DNA of 64,000 nt from Desulfuromonadaceae bacterium (lineage in GTDB: Bacteria > Desulfobacterota > Desulfuromonadia > Geobacterales > Pseudopelobacteraceae). The position numbers were made by a program, and so were the translations under genes. Shown piece after piece: positions 47,012 through 57,427 of this stretch; the stretch's first letter is position 1; each line of letters begins with the position of its first letter. Under the pieces are notes generated by a model. It worked only from the letters and a program-made list of their open reading frames with translations. It was not told the DNA's origin and did not search any database. The stretch lies in contig JAQTQX010000006.1 in NCBI GenBank assembly GCA_028712075.1, positions 107,013-171,012 of the forward strand, in the 5' to 3' direction.

Positions 47012-48430
47012 ATGGTTCCGGCACGTTTTTTTTCAGTTCATATTCTGATCATTGGGTTAGTATTGGCGTTATCCCAGATGGATATCGCTGCAGCCAAAAC
47101 TGTCAATCCTGATTTTGTGGCCCTTGCAAAAAAAGTAAATCCAACGGTCGTCAACATCCGCACAGCGAAAAATATCAAGCCAAAACAGCACCTTCGGCGT
47201 CAGCAGCAACAGAATCCCTTCGGAGATAATTTCTTCGATAATTTTTTCAACCGGTATTTTGATGAACTGCCGCAACAGCGTCCGCATCGCGAACAGAGCC
47301 TCGGCACCGGTTTTATCATCAGCGCGGATGGCTATATTTTGACCAATTTTCATGTCGTCAGCGGTGCTGACGAGGTAATGGTCAAACTGTCAGACGGCAG
47401 GGAGGTTAAGGGTGAACTCAAGGGGGCAGACGAAAAGGTTGATCTTGCTCTGATCAAAATTAACGAGAAGGGTTCACTTCCATTCGCCGAACTTGGTGAT
47501 AGCGATGCTCTTGAAGTTGGTGAATGGGTGATGGCGATTGGCAATCCGTTTGGCCTTTCTCACACAGTTACTGCCGGAATTGTCAGTGCCAAAGGGCGGG
47601 TTATCGGCAGTGGCCCTTACGATGATTATATTCAAACAGATGCCTCAATTAATCCGGGGAATTCCGGTGGCCCTCTTTTTAGTGCAGAGGGGCGGGTTGT
47701 TGGCATTAACACGGCAATAATTGCCGGCGGTGGTGGCGGAATCGGATTTGCCATCCCGATTAGCATGGCAAAAACGGTAATCAACCAGTTGCGTGACTCA
47801 GGTAAGGTCACCAGAGGTTATCTTGGCGTGCGTTTCCAGCCGCTTACGCCTGATCTGGCTAAATCATTCGGTCTCGAATCTGATAAAGGTGCTTTGATTG
47901 CATCGGTGGAGAAGGATACGCCTGCTGAATCGGCTGGTCTCAGGGCAGGTGACGTAATTCTTGAATATGATGGCAAACAGATCATCGAAGGCAACGAATT
48001 GCCGCGGTATGTGGCGGCAACTCCAGTTGACAAGAAGGTACGGATGGTTATTTTCCGCGATGGCAAAAAGCAAAATGTCTCACTCGTCGTAGGCACATTA
48101 AAGGAGAAGGACAGCGATGCAGATTCCAACGGGGAGAAGGACAGCGACAAGCTGGGAGTGTCAGTAGAAGAAATCCGTAAAGATCTCGCCGATCGTTTCG
48201 GCCTCCGTGACAGTAAAGGGTTAGTTGTTTCTGAAGTAAAACCGGGCTCTCCGGCCGAGGAAGTTGGAGTAATAGCCGGCTCAATCCTCATTGAAATAAA
48301 TGGACACCGTCTGGAAACGGCAAAGGCATACAACGTGTTAGTAGCCACTCTGAAAAAAGGTGATGTGGTCCGCTTGCTGTTGCGGCGACCTGATGGTAGT
48401 GTACATTATGTGGCGTTGAAGGTAGAGTAG
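47012..48430 (+). CDS. degP: DegP/HtrA periplasmic serine protease
   Basis: 472 residues with a signal peptide (ending IAAAK) and a Gln-rich linker (~60-100). The trypsin-like domain carries the catalytic triad His114 (TNFHVVSG), Asp144 (KVDLALIK) and Ser218 (NPGNSGGPL), followed by two PDZ domains (about 265-355 and 380-470). Two PDZ units match DegP/DegQ rather than DegS. GGGGAGG precedes the ATG. It degrades or refolds misfolded envelope proteins. A strong terminator follows. Confidence 0.96.
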   Translation: MVPARFFSVHILIIGLVLALSQMDIAAAKTVNPDFVALAKKVNPTVVNIRTAKNIKPKQHLRRQQQQNPFGDNFFDNFFNRYFDELPQQRPHREQSLGTGFIISADGYILTNFHVVSGADEVMVKLSDGREVKGELKGADEKVDLALIKINEKGSLPFAELGDSDALEVGEWVMAIGNPFGLSHTVTAGIVSAKGRVIGSGPYDDYIQTDASINPGNSGGPLFSAEGRVVGINTAIIAGGGGGIGFAIPISMAKTVINQLRDSGKVTRGYLGVRFQPLTPDLAKSFGLESDKGALIASVEKDTPAESAGLRAGDVILEYDGKQIIEGNELPRYVAATPVDKKVRMVIFRDGKKQNVSLVVGTLKEKDSDADSNGEKDSDKLGVSVEEIRKDLADRFGLRDSKGLVVSEVKPGSPAEEVGVIAGSILIEINGHRLETAKAYNVLVATLKKGDVVRLLLRRPDGSVHYVALKVE

Positions 48431-48436
48431 TTCAGC

Positions 48437-48465
48437 GAGGCGGGTTAAACCCCGCCTCAGTTTTT
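48437..48465 (+). terminator. Rho-independent terminator after degP
   Basis: Perfect eight-base arms 48437-48444 and 48451-48458 followed by AG and five T. It overlaps the region where a TTG-initiated reading of the next gene would begin. Confidence 0.85.
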
Positions 48466-48475
48466 GGAGAATGGT

Positions 48476-49450
48476 ATGTCTTCTCGTTACATGCAGCCGC
48501 TGCGAATTCTTGTGCAAATGGGTCTCCTCGGGTTTGTTGTCTGGCTTGGAGTGAGTTTTTACCGATTTGTACAGATCGTTGCTTCAGGCGGTGCCTCTGT
48601 CACGGTTGCCCGTCCTTATGGTGTTGAAGCTTTCTTGCCGATTTCCGGGTTAATGGGAGCCACTGCGTGGCTTAAGGGTGGGGGGCTTAATGCCATTCAT
48701 CCAGCTGCGGTAGTCATATTTGTCACAGCAATTGCTCTTTCATTGCTGCTGAGGCGCTCCTTCTGTTCATGGATCTGTCCCATTGCAACAATTTCTGAAG
48801 TCTCCTGGAAGAGTGGTTTCCGGTTGCTACGCCTCAATTGGCGATTGCCATTCTGGCTGGATGCGGCGTTACGGGCAGTAAAGTATCTGTTGTGTGCTTT
48901 TTTCATTTTTTCCATTGGCATTGCCATGTCTCCGTATGCACTGCAAAAATTTATTCAGTCGGACTATCACAAAATTGCTGACGTTCGCCTGATGAATTTT
49001 TTCCTGCATATTTCGCCTCTTGTGCTGACAATTATTCTGGTACTGCTTGGATTGTCACTACTGTTGCGAAATCCGTTTTGTCGGTACCTTTGCCCATACG
49101 GTGCCCTGCTTGGTCTCGTTGCCGTTTTTTCACCGGTGCGGGTAACAAGAGACCCGGAGAGTTGCGTTTCATGCGGCGTGTGCAGCCAGGTGTGCCCGAC
49201 ATATATTGATGTCATGAATAAATCGAGCGTTGCTTCCCCGGAATGTATTGCCTGTTGGCGCTGTATCAGTCACTGTCGGGTACACGAAGCGCTCTCAATG
49301 CGTGTGGTGAAGCGCTTTGCACTGCCTGGATTGCTCTTTGCCATCCTGGTGGTTCTTCTGTTCTGGGGAGGGACCGCGATCGGCAAGCTTGGCGGGCACT
49401 GGCAGAGTTCCATCACTCTTGAAGAATATGTCCGATTGTTGGGCAAGTAA
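48476..49450 (+). CDS. NapH/MauN-type membrane polyferredoxin
   Basis: 324 residues from ATG 48476 (GGAGA six bases upstream); an upstream TTG lies inside the terminator. Four to five membrane helices, two CxxxCP sites (CSWICP and CRYLCP) on a cytoplasmic face, and two C-terminal [4Fe-4S] ferredoxin clusters (CVSCGVCSQVCP and CIACWRCISHC). Such proteins pass electrons from the quinone pool in nap, nos or mau systems. No partner oxidoreductase is adjacent, so the acceptor is unknown. Confidence 0.85.
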   Translation: MSSRYMQPLRILVQMGLLGFVVWLGVSFYRFVQIVASGGASVTVARPYGVEAFLPISGLMGATAWLKGGGLNAIHPAAVVIFVTAIALSLLLRRSFCSWICPIATISEVSWKSGFRLLRLNWRLPFWLDAALRAVKYLLCAFFIFSIGIAMSPYALQKFIQSDYHKIADVRLMNFFLHISPLVLTIILVLLGLSLLLRNPFCRYLCPYGALLGLVAVFSPVRVTRDPESCVSCGVCSQVCPTYIDVMNKSSVASPECIACWRCISHCRVHEALSMRVVKRFALPGLLFAILVVLLFWGGTAIGKLGGHWQSSITLEEYVRLLGK

Positions 49451-49473
49451 CCGAAAGGAAGTACATAGTTATT

Positions 49474-50646
49474 ATGGGAGTATATGCAAATACGGTGAGT
49501 ATTACCCAGTTTACCGTAACGGGTGAACTGCCACGTACGGACCAGTTTCAGTGGTTTTCCAAAACACTATCAAATCGAGGTTTCCAGTCGATTGAAAATT
49601 CGACTGAGGAGTCATCCGAAGGGTGGACGCTGGTAGACAAGCCTGACCACGCGCTGTTTGATGTGCCGTCAGACTTCTGGCGCGACAATTTTGTTCTCTT
49701 TTCCCTGCGCAAGGATCAGCGTAAAATCCCGGTTGCGGTTCTCAAGTCCCATACCGGTCGTGAAGAGGGGGCTTTCCTTCTGCAGAACCCGAATCTGCGC
49801 CGCACTCCCAAGCACAAGCGTGAGGAGATAAAGGAACAGGTTCAGTTGCGTCTCTTGACCAAATGCCTTCCGGTTCCGTCGATCGTTGATGTTGTCTGGG
49901 ATCAAAAAAGCGGCGTGCTGACGATATACACGCTTGGGACCAAAGTAATAGAGCGGTTTGAGGAAATCTTTCGCAAAACGTTTGAGGGATTCAGTCCTGT
50001 TATCATTCATCCGTTTGCCCGGGCCCGTAAATTAGTGGATGGGCAAATGCTGGATGCTCTAGAAAATTCCAATCAGGCCGGTTCCGATGCTGTTGTAGCC
50101 CTGATACGCGACAACCAGTGGCTCGGCTCAGATTTTCTGCTGTGGCTGTTGCAGCGTGGAGTGAACGGAGAGGGCGAATACTCCGTCTGCTGTCCCGGAC
50201 ATATTACGCAAGGTGAAAATTTTTCCGCCTGGATAGATGACCGCATCCAGTTTCAGGGTGGCGGCGAAGAGGGAGGTATCCAGAAAGTTACTGTTTCCGG
50301 GTCTCAGGACAGTTACCTGGAGGCCATTTCGGCTCTCAAAGGGGGCAAGCGGATCACCAGCGCGACGATCTGCATGGAGAAGGACGAGAATCCCTGGAAA
50401 CTGACCCTTAAGGGTGATACGTTTTGCTTCGCATCGTTTAAATGCCCGCAGGTGCGTATAGAAAAAGATGCTACTGTTGACCAGATGAGTGAGCGCGAAG
50501 CGGTATTTTATGAGCGGATGTTTTTGCAGGATCAGGGACTGCAGCTTTTTGACAGTCTGTTTACGGCGTTTCTGAAAGAACGGTTGACTGACAGCTGGGA
50601 TGACCGCCTGCGCTCGGTCAAAGCCTGGCTCGATGGGGAGATCTGA
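49474..50646 (+). CDS. rdgC: RdgC-like recombination-associated protein
   Basis: 390 residues. The call rests on the RdgC-like N terminus and on its length, slightly longer than E. coli RdgC (303). RdgC forms a ring on DNA and modulates RecA. The exact family match is from memory, not a search, and the C-terminal ~80 residues are unlike E. coli. It is followed by obgE with a one-base overlap. The AGGAAG site is 13 bases from the ATG, somewhat far. Confidence 0.6.
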   Translation: MGVYANTVSITQFTVTGELPRTDQFQWFSKTLSNRGFQSIENSTEESSEGWTLVDKPDHALFDVPSDFWRDNFVLFSLRKDQRKIPVAVLKSHTGREEGAFLLQNPNLRRTPKHKREEIKEQVQLRLLTKCLPVPSIVDVVWDQKSGVLTIYTLGTKVIERFEEIFRKTFEGFSPVIIHPFARARKLVDGQMLDALENSNQAGSDAVVALIRDNQWLGSDFLLWLLQRGVNGEGEYSVCCPGHITQGENFSAWIDDRIQFQGGGEEGGIQKVTVSGSQDSYLEAISALKGGKRITSATICMEKDENPWKLTLKGDTFCFASFKCPQVRIEKDATVDQMSEREAVFYERMFLQDQGLQLFDSLFTAFLKERLTDSWDDRLRSVKAWLDGEI

Positions 50647-51662
50647 TGAAATTCATTGATGAAGTGACATTGTTTGCGACTTCGGGGCATGGTGGGGCCG
50701 GTTGCGTTGCCTTCCGGCACGAAAAGTTTATTGAATTCGGAGGCCCCAGCGGTGGTGACGGCGGTAAAGGAGGGGATGTCGTTTTTGAAGCGGCGACCGG
50801 AATCTCGACACTGCTGGAACTGCGTCACAGACCGCATCAAAAAGCGGAAAATGGACACAACGGCATGGGAAAAAACCGGCATGGGGCCGGCGGCAAAGAT
50901 TTACTCATCAAAGTACCGGTTGGCACCGTCATCAAGGACGCAGAAACGGGAGATGTCCTTGCCGATCTGACCGAAAACGGCCAGAAGGTGATACTACTCA
51001 AAGGGGGCAGGGGAGGGCAGGGAAACGCCCGATTTGCGACAGCAACCAATAAAGCGCCAAAATTTGCCCAGCCGGGGGAAGAACACGAGGAGTGCAAAAT
51101 TCGGCTTGAGCTAAAGCTGATGGCCGACGTCGGCTTGCTTGGCCTGCCGAATGCCGGCAAATCGTCCCTGATCAGCAAGGTATCGGCAGCCCGCCCCAAA
51201 ATAGCCGATTATCCGTTTACAACCATGGTGCCTTCTCTCGGTGTCGTGCCATACAAAGATTACCGTTCATTCGTTATGGCCGATATTCCCGGTATTATCG
51301 AGGGGGCTCATGATGGTGCCGGGCTGGGGCACCGCTTTCTCAAGCATCTGGAACGTTCCGGAATTTTATTGCATCTGGTGGATATTTCCTGGATGCCTGA
51401 GCGTGATCCGCTGGCGGAATACGAATCGATAAACAAGGAACTGGCGCTGTTCAGCCCTGAGCTGGCGGCGAAAAAGCAGATTGTGGTAATTACAAAAATT
51501 GATCTGTCTCAGACGAAAGCTGAACTGCCAGCCATCAAAGCATGGTTTGAAGGAAACGGGATTTCGGTTTTCCCCATTTCTTCTGCAACGGGAGAGGGGG
51601 TTGATTCCCTTCTTGATGAAATTGCCCGAAGATTATGGGGTTCGCCGGATGAGGTATGGTGA
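50646..51662 (+). CDS. obgE: GTPase ObgE/CgtA
   Basis: Essential ribosome-assembly and stress GTPase. 338 residues: the glycine-rich Obg domain (about 1-158, [12 protein letters not shown] and [13 protein letters not shown]), then the G domain with G1 [11 protein letters not shown]3 DIPGIIEG, and G4 TKID. There is no C-terminal OCT domain. Overlaps proB by TGATG. obgE-proB linkage is common in Geobacter. Confidence 0.97.
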   Translation: MKFIDEVTLFATSGHGGAGCVAFRHEKFIEFGGPSGGDGGKGGDVVFEAATGISTLLELRHRPHQKAENGHNGMGKNRHGAGGKDLLIKVPVGTVIKDAETGDVLADLTENGQKVILLKGGRGGQGNARFATATNKAPKFAQPGEEHEECKIRLELKLMADVGLLGLPNAGKSSLISKVSAARPKIADYPFTTMVPSLGVVPYKDYRSFVMADIPGIIEGAHDGAGLGHRFLKHLERSGILLHLVDISWMPERDPLAEYESINKELALFSPELAAKKQIVVITKIDLSQTKAELPAIKAWFEGNGISVFPISSATGEGVDSLLDEIARRLWGSPDEVW

Positions 51663-52783
51663 TGCGAAAAGAGCTGCTTAAAACCGTCAAGCGTGTTGTG
51701 ATTAAAATCGGCAGCAGAGTGCTGACAGACGCTAATGGTGCCCTCGATATGGCCGTTATTGGGCGTATTTGTGATGAATTTGCCGCCCTGCGCAAGAAGG
51801 GACTTGAGGTGATTGTGGTCTCTTCCGGTGCTATTGCAGCGGGGAGGAGTGAGTTGGGGCTGACCGACAAACCGCGCACAATCCCTCATAAACAGGCAGC
51901 TGCAGCGGTTGGTCAGACCCGTCTCATGCACGCATACGAACTCTCGCTGGCACCGCATAACCTGAAGGTGGCCCAAGTGCTGCTGACCAGTGAAGATCTC
52001 GGCAGTCGTCAGAGGTTTCTTAATGCCCGCGCAACCCTCAATGCTCTGCTTGGTTTCGGCATAATTCCGATAATCAATGAAAACGATACCGTCGTCGTTG
52101 ATGAAATCAAGTTCGGTGACAACGACAACTTGTCAGCTTTGGTCACAAATGTTGCCGAGGCGCATCTGCTGCTGATTCTCACCGATATAGATGGATTCTA
52201 CAGCGCAGATCCGCACAGTGACCCTGACGCACGGCTGATCCCATTAATCAGGGGCGTCACACGAGAGGTGGAGAAGGCTGCCGGCGCCTCCGGTTCCGCG
52301 GTCGGCACCGGCGGCATGTCAACAAAAGTGGCTGCCGCAAAAAAAGCCGGTAGAAATGGTGTTGCAACCATTATGGTGTCCGGAAAAAATAAAAGGATCA
52401 TTGTCGAAGCGCTTCAGGGCGCTGAAGTGGGAACCCTGTTTCTTCCGTCAGGTACCGGACTGAATCGGAGAAAACATTGGATTGCGTACACCCTGAAACC
52501 ATCGGGGAGGATAGTTGTTGATGATGGTGCCCGTATGGCCTTGTTGAAAAAAGGGAAAAGCCTCCTTCCCTCCGGAGTTGTTCGCGTTGAAGGGAAATTT
52601 GGGCGGGGAGCGTGCATCCGGCTCTGTGGACTGGACGGAGTCGAGTTTGCCCGGGGACTTACCGACTATTCAAGCGCCGAATCACTCTCCATCGCCGGGT
52701 ACAAAAGCACCGAAATTGAGAAAATACTGGGGTATTATTACGGCGATGTAGTTATTCATCGGGATAATCTGGTGCTGCTTTAG
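51662..52783 (+). CDS. proB: Glutamate 5-kinase
   Basis: First step of proline synthesis. 373 residues from ATG 51662, which has GAGG seven bases upstream; ATG 51656 is in frame but too close to that site. Amino-acid kinase domain (about 1-265, [36 protein letters not shown]) and a C-terminal PUA domain (about 280-373). Probably read from the obgE transcript. It is convergent with the PP-loop gene. Confidence 0.97.
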   Translation: MRKELLKTVKRVVIKIGSRVLTDANGALDMAVIGRICDEFAALRKKGLEVIVVSSGAIAAGRSELGLTDKPRTIPHKQAAAAVGQTRLMHAYELSLAPHNLKVAQVLLTSEDLGSRQRFLNARATLNALLGFGIIPIINENDTVVVDEIKFGDNDNLSALVTNVAEAHLLLILTDIDGFYSADPHSDPDARLIPLIRGVTREVEKAAGASGSAVGTGGMSTKVAAAKKAGRNGVATIMVSGKNKRIIVEALQGAEVGTLFLPSGTGLNRRKHWIAYTLKPSGRIVVDDGARMALLKKGKSLLPSGVVRVEGKFGRGACIRLCGLDGVEFARGLTDYSSAESLSIAGYKSTEIEKILGYYYGDVVIHRDNLVLL

Positions 52784-52787
52784 TGCC

Positions 52788-52819
52788 ATCTGGTGGGGTT
52801 CCGCATCACGCCACCAGAT
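52788..52819. other. Nine-base inverted repeat at a convergent junction
   Basis: Arms 52788-52796 and 52811-52819 (ATCTGGTGG/CCACCAGAT) between the proB stop and the end of the PP-loop gene, partly inside the latter. No T-run on either side, so terminator function is weak. Confidence 0.4.
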
Positions 52820-53834
52820 AGTTCTTAACGGCATCCGGTTCCATGTCATTGATTACAGAAAAAGTATGCGTTGTGTCGTTATTACGCAACTCTATGCGAC
52901 AGTGAGCGCCAGGTTCGGCCTTGGCATAGCGCAAAAGAATTTTGGCACCTAGTGTATAAAAATCGTTTTCCTGCGTGCCGACAATGATGGCAACAGGGGT
53001 GTTGCCATCCAGCCATGTTAATGCGGCTTCCCCCGATTGGCGGGAATGTTCCAGCTGGTTATTGTCGACTTCGTTGCGACCAATGATTGCTTTACTGTGC
53101 GGGCCGAGGCGAAAATGCCGACCGGTTTTCAGTAGCTTGAAATCTCGCTGCTGAAGTTTTTCAGAATGCTGAAAAATATCACGGATTTTTGGTACGAATG
53201 ACGGCTCAGTCAGCAGGCAGCCGCCAGCCGGGCAGGGGTAATTTTTTACATCCAGATCTTCTGCCATTTCCATCTGGATTTTGCGGGATCTTCCTTCTAT
53301 TGCCAAGAGCTTGTCACGATCCACCCACCCCTCATTTTCAGGGATGGTCGGTTCGAAGTGTCTGGCTGAAAGCGGTCGAAGCAGCAGTCCTTTCAGACCG
53401 CTTTCCCGTTCGATAATCCTCAGCGTATCACGTCGCTGGCTCATCGGTCTCTGACCAAGGACTTCCCCGGTGATGACAAAGTCGGCACCGCTCTCTACCA
53501 TGTACTCTTTGGCCCTCTTGAGAAGGTAAATCCGGCAGTCGATACAGGGATTCATGCCTTTTCCGTAGCCGTAAACGGGAGAGCGAACGATCTCCAGATA
53601 ATCAAGCCCTTTATGCAGCACTTTGATAGGAATATTGTATTCCTGGGCAACCCGGACCGCTTCAGATTTGCAACCGGAATTTTTCCCGGTGCAGGTACAA
53701 AAAGGGGATGTAAAGTTGAGGGCTTCTACCTTGATGCCAAGGTCAAGCATCATTTTGACTGCCAAAGTGGAGTCGAGTCCTCCCGAGAGGAGGGCAATTG
53801 CTTTTCGTTGCACAGAAAACTCCTGGGGCTCCAT
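52806..53834 (-). CDS. PP-loop ATPase with NFACT-R-like domain, probable tRNA thiolation enzyme
   Basis: 342 residues. The PP-loop SGGLDSTLAVKM near residue 17 is the ATP pyrophosphatase site. Cys pairs in FCTCTGKNSGCKSEA and MNPCIDCRIYLL and the Cys in CPAGGCLLTEP suggest a sulfur-transfer or cluster role. The C terminus (about 245-342) resembles an NFACT RNA-binding domain. Such proteins are often annotated as tRNA 2-thiouridylases; substrate tRNA is not known. Convergent with proB. Confidence 0.78.
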   Translation of the reverse strand: MEPQEFSVQRKAIALLSGGLDSTLAVKMMLDLGIKVEALNFTSPFCTCTGKNSGCKSEAVRVAQEYNIPIKVLHKGLDYLEIVRSPVYGYGKGMNPCIDCRIYLLKRAKEYMVESGADFVITGEVLGQRPMSQRRDTLRIIERESGLKGLLLRPLSARHFEPTIPENEGWVDRDKLLAIEGRSRKIQMEMAEDLDVKNYPCPAGGCLLTEPSFVPKIRDIFQHSEKLQQRDFKLLKTGRHFRLGPHSKAIIGRNEVDNNQLEHSRQSGEAALTWLDGNTPVAIIVGTQENDFYTLGAKILLRYAKAEPGAHCRIELRNNDTTHTFSVINDMEPDAVKNYLVA

Positions 53835-53942
53835 GACGTCAACAATCAGTATTAGGAGTGACCGTCACGGGACCTGATTTAGTTCGACGAAGCTACCATG
53901 ACTGCACTTATGATGTAAAGTTGTATGTCGGGATAATGACAC

Positions 53943-53971
53943 TTGAACTCTCTATAGTTTATTGCTAATAC
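53943..53971 (+). promoter_or_regulatory. Sigma-70 promoter for the EAL-HDOD gene
   Basis: TTGAAC at 53943-53948, 17 bases, TAATAC at 53966-53971, 46 bases before the ATG. Confidence 0.5.
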
Positions 53972-54017
53972 TCCCTGAATATTTTTAGTTCACTTTCGTT
54001 CAGTTCACAGGTGCTTT

Positions 54018-55262
54018 ATGAGCACGCCCACTGAAAAATTCTTCTTAGGACGACAGCCGATTCTTGACCGCAATCAGGAAATCATCGGTTTCGAATTGCT
54101 GTTTCGTTCTGCAGATATCGATCATGCTATCTTCGAGAGTCACTCGCTCGCCTGTTCCAATGTAATAACCCACGCACTTGCCTCCTTTGGCATGCATGAG
54201 GTGTTGGGTGACAAATTCGGTTTCATTAACATACCGCTCGGGATATTGTTGTCAGAACTGCTGGAACTCCTTCCGATAGAATTGACGGTTCTTGAATTGC
54301 TTGAAAATATCGAACTTGATGAACAGGTGATCGGACGCTGCCGAGAATTGAAAGAGCTGGGGTTTTTACTCGCCCTGGATGACCATGAGTTTGATAGTGC
54401 CAATAACGATATTTACTATCTGGTTGATATCATAAAGATTGATATTCTTCTGACCGGGATGGAAGCCTTGCCCGATATTGTCAGACAGTTACGGAAGTAT
54501 CCAGTCAAACTTTTGGCTGAAAAAGTTGAAACGATAGAGCAGTTTCAAATCTGTTTTGATTTGGGTTTTGATTTGTTCCAAGGGTATTTCTTTGCGCGTC
54601 CAGTTGTCCTTAACCGCAGAAAAATTGATGTGTCCGGGATGGCATTGCTGAAGCTTCTGCAACAGCTGACGATGGGAGCCAGTGTGGAACTTATCGAAAT
54701 AACGTTCAAAGAGAATCCCGGGCTTTCCTATAACCTGTTGAAACTTGTCAATTCAGTCGCTCTCGGCGTGCGGGAAAAGATCAAAACACTGCGCCATGCA
54801 ATTCTACTGCTAGGGATGAATCATCTGCGCCGTTGGACTCAGCTCTCGCTCTTTTCCGGACATGATGCCCGGGGGATTAATCATCCGCTGCTTGAAATGG
54901 CTGCCGTACGTGGGCGGCTTATGGAAACAATGCAGCGACAGCTTGCCGGCCGAGCTGATAGCGATGAACAGGCGGAAGCGGCATTCATGGCCGGTATTCT
55001 TTCATTGCTTGATATCCTCTTTGAAACACCGATGGAGGAGATAATTGCCAATTTGAATCTCAATGACGATGTCAGTTCGGCACTCCTCAGGCGTGAAGGG
55101 CGGCTTGGCAGAATGTTACTGCTGACTGAAAAGCTGGAAGTGACTGAATTTGATGAGGTGACTTTGTTACTGGGCGAGTGCGGAATTTCTCTTGATCAGT
55201 TATTGGCGGCACAAATTGAAGCGTTCAACTGGAGAAAATCAATCGTTCATCAGGAAGAGTAA
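54018..55262 (+). CDS. EAL-HDOD signalling protein, degenerate EAL
   Basis: 414 residues: an N-terminal EAL-like domain (about 1-210) in which the EAL triad is replaced (FELLFR), and an HDOD domain (about 210-400, MALLKLLQQLTMGASVEL). Proteins of this type (YuxH/CdgJ) lack c-di-GMP phosphodiesterase activity and act in motility or pilus control through protein contacts. It stands alone with its own promoter. Confidence 0.9.
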   Translation: MSTPTEKFFLGRQPILDRNQEIIGFELLFRSADIDHAIFESHSLACSNVITHALASFGMHEVLGDKFGFINIPLGILLSELLELLPIELTVLELLENIELDEQVIGRCRELKELGFLLALDDHEFDSANNDIYYLVDIIKIDILLTGMEALPDIVRQLRKYPVKLLAEKVETIEQFQICFDLGFDLFQGYFFARPVVLNRRKIDVSGMALLKLLQQLTMGASVELIEITFKENPGLSYNLLKLVNSVALGVREKIKTLRHAILLLGMNHLRRWTQLSLFSGHDARGINHPLLEMAAVRGRLMETMQRQLAGRADSDEQAEAAFMAGILSLLDILFETPMEEIIANLNLNDDVSSALLRREGRLGRMLLLTEKLEVTEFDEVTLLLGECGISLDQLLAAQIEAFNWRKSIVHQEE

Positions 55263-55308
55263 TCCTGTGGGCATTTTTGTGGATTTATCAGCTCTTTTAA
55301 GTACGTTG

Positions 55309-55476
55309 TTACACATTGTACGATAATAACGAACATCCTTCTTGAATAAATTTCACTTCGTTATTCTGAGCGACCACCCAATAAAGATTGTCCCCGCCAA
55401 GCAGTATGGCAACCGGAGTATCGAGCGTTAGTGCATATAACTGGGCAACGGAATAAAAGGGAAATTTTGCATACAT
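55309..55476 (-). CDS. Probable 55-residue protein, unknown function
   Basis: A short frame on the minus strand, ATG at 55476 with AGAGGTG six bases upstream, ending TAA at 55309-55311. Its peptide begins MYAKFPFYSVAQLYAL and has a central GGDNLYWVV segment with alternating polar and apolar residues. No motif recognised. The ribosome site and clean coding frame support a real gene, and the alternative is an untranslated tail of the EAL-HDOD gene. The remainder of this ~400-base gap holds AT-rich DNA with a TATAAT at 55593 for the HD gene. Confidence 0.55.
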   Translation of the reverse strand: MYAKFPFYSVAQLYALTLDTPVAILLGGDNLYWVVAQNNEVKFIQEGCSLLSYNV

Positions 55477-55666
55477 GGCTAGCACCTCTCTCTGTAATCA
55501 GACCTTCTCTGACTCATATTTCTTCACAAAATGTTATTCAGCATAAACAATGCCAAATAAATATTATGAATTATTACATGTAGTTATCATTGTATAATGA
55601 ATTCTTGGCGTTGTTATTTCTGGGTATGTGTCAATCAGGTCAAAATTCTGACTGGAGTGGTTTGCC

Positions 55667-56218
55667 ATGTGGGAGACAACGCTATTGGCGCGATATCTTG
55701 TGGGGGAAGCCTTCACAATCGTGTGCGAACACAGTCGTCATGTGGCAGACCGTGCGCATGAGATCGCTGTCAGTCTGGATATGTCAGCAGATATACTTCG
55801 TTTTATTGAAGAAGCTGCACTGCTGCATGACGTAGGAGTCTGTCAGGTATATGCACCTGAACTCGGGGTGTATGGGGAGCATCCGTATATCATGCATGGT
55901 GTTTTGGGGCGAGCCATTCTTGAGGCGGAGGGGTATCCGCGTCATGCACTGGTATGTGAACGCCATACCGGTGTCGGTTTGACTCGCGAAGATATTATTC
56001 GGCAAAACCTGCCGCTCCCACATCGGGATATGACCCCTCAGTGCCTTGCCGAGGAGATCATCTGCTTTGCCGATCTGTTCTTCTCGAAAAAGCCGGGTAA
56101 GCTGGATGAGTGTAAAACAGTTAAACACGTGAGAAAAAATCTTCGGGTTTTTGGCGATGATAAGGTGTCTGTTTTTGATTCCTGGCTGGTAAAGTTTAAC
56201 TGGCTAGATCACCATTGA
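55667..56218 (+). CDS. HD-domain phosphohydrolase
   Basis: 183 residues. HD motif in EEAALLHDVGV (about 46-56), with upstream His (HSRHVADRAHEIA) and downstream His (MHGVLG, ERHTG) completing a metal site. Likely hydrolyses a phosphomonoester or nucleotide; substrate unknown. GGAG lies nine bases before the ATG. A TATAAT lies at 55593. The 116 bases after it up to pheA have no clear terminator. Confidence 0.8.
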   Translation: MWETTLLARYLVGEAFTIVCEHSRHVADRAHEIAVSLDMSADILRFIEEAALLHDVGVCQVYAPELGVYGEHPYIMHGVLGRAILEAEGYPRHALVCERHTGVGLTREDIIRQNLPLPHRDMTPQCLAEEIICFADLFFSKKPGKLDECKTVKHVRKNLRVFGDDKVSVFDSWLVKFNWLDHH

Positions 56219-56334
56219 CCGGGCGGAGTTTCACGTAGCTGTCTTTTTGATTGCCTAAAAGCGGTTGCATTTTATCATACACTTGTTTTACATTTACCAA
56301 CCCACAACTTCACAACTCAATCAGGTGGTTCTCC

Positions 56335-57414
56335 GTGCAACAGAGTGATGAATCAATTCAAGATTTTCGTTCGCGTATTGACAGTATTGATGATGCCATC
56401 CTTGGGCTTCTGAACGAACGCTCCCAGATGGTTCTTGAGGTGGGTCGCCTTAAATCGGGCAATAACCTTGATTTTCACGTTCCGGGTCGTGAACGCCAAA
56501 TCTATGAGAGGTTGCTCAATAATAACCCCGGGCCGTTCCCTAATGATGCCCTGAAAAGCGTATATCGCGAGATAATCTCAGCATGCCTGGCTCTGGAGTC
56601 TCCGATGAAGGTTGCATTCCTTGGCCCAAAGGCGACGTTCAGCCATTTGGCGACGATGCAGCAGTTCGGCTTTTCAGCGGAACTTGTACCGATGAAATCG
56701 ATTCCGTCTGTTTTTGAAGAAGTGGAGAAGGGAAGGGCACTCTACGGAGTCGTGCCTGTTGAAAATTCTACCGAGGGGGTTGTATCGCATACGCTTGACA
56801 TGTTTGTTGAGAGTGGCCTGCAGATAACAGCAGAGGTTATGCTGGAAGTGCATCACGACTTGCTTTCCCGCACCGGAAGGATCGAGGATGTCAAGAAGGT
56901 GTATTCCCATTCACAACCGATTGCGCAGTGCCGTCAGTGGCTGGATGAACATCTGCCGGGGGTGCCTTCTGTAGATGTTGCTTCCACAGCTGTGGCTGCT
57001 CAAATTGTCAGTGATGATTACACTTCGGCGGCGATTGCCAGCGAATTGGCCGCATCGCTGTATGACCTGAAAGTCGTCAGGAGTCGTATTGAGGATCAGG
57101 TCAATAATTTCACCCGTTTTCTGATAATTGCCCGTAAGGGGTGTGAGCGTTCCGGCAACGACAAAACGTCGGTGCTGTTTTCCGTCAAGGATGAGCCGGG
57201 TATTTTGTGCCGGATGCTGGAGCCTTTTGCCACGCGCGGTATCAACCTGTCGAAGATTGAATCGCGCCCGTTCAAGAAAAAGGCGTGGGAATATATATTC
57301 TTCCTTGATTTGTTCGGGCATGTTTCCGACCCGGATGTTCATGCCGCTCTTGATGACCTGAAACAGTGCTGCCAGTTCATAAAAATTCTCGGATCGTATC
57401 CACGGTCAATGTAG
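56335..57414 (+). CDS. pheA: P-protein: chorismate mutase / prephenate dehydratase
   Basis: 359 residues from GTG 56335, chosen for AGGTGG six bases upstream; a reading from 56251 adds a non-conserved stretch. N-terminal AroQ chorismate mutase (about 1-90, IQDFRSRIDSIDDAIL), prephenate dehydratase (~92-270, LGPKATFSHLA, NSTEGVV) and an ACT domain (~280-359, ESRPFK motif) that binds phenylalanine for feedback. First of the pheA-tyrA-aroA-cmk run. Confidence 0.97.
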   Translation: MQQSDESIQDFRSRIDSIDDAILGLLNERSQMVLEVGRLKSGNNLDFHVPGRERQIYERLLNNNPGPFPNDALKSVYREIISACLALESPMKVAFLGPKATFSHLATMQQFGFSAELVPMKSIPSVFEEVEKGRALYGVVPVENSTEGVVSHTLDMFVESGLQITAEVMLEVHHDLLSRTGRIEDVKKVYSHSQPIAQCRQWLDEHLPGVPSVDVASTAVAAQIVSDDYTSAAIASELAASLYDLKVVRSRIEDQVNNFTRFLIIARKGCERSGNDKTSVLFSVKDEPGILCRMLEPFATRGINLSKIESRPFKKKAWEYIFFLDLFGHVSDPDVHAALDDLKQCCQFIKILGSYPRSM

Positions 57415-57427
57415 GGGTGCGTTTCTG

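Noticed and set aside
48464..48475. TTG start of the polyferredoxin gene
   Set aside because: It falls in the T-run of the degP terminator; the ATG at 48476 has GGAGA upstream.
53613..53877. Plus-strand frames over the PP-loop gene
   Set aside because: The minus-strand PP-loop gene explains this stretch with a clear ATP-site motif.
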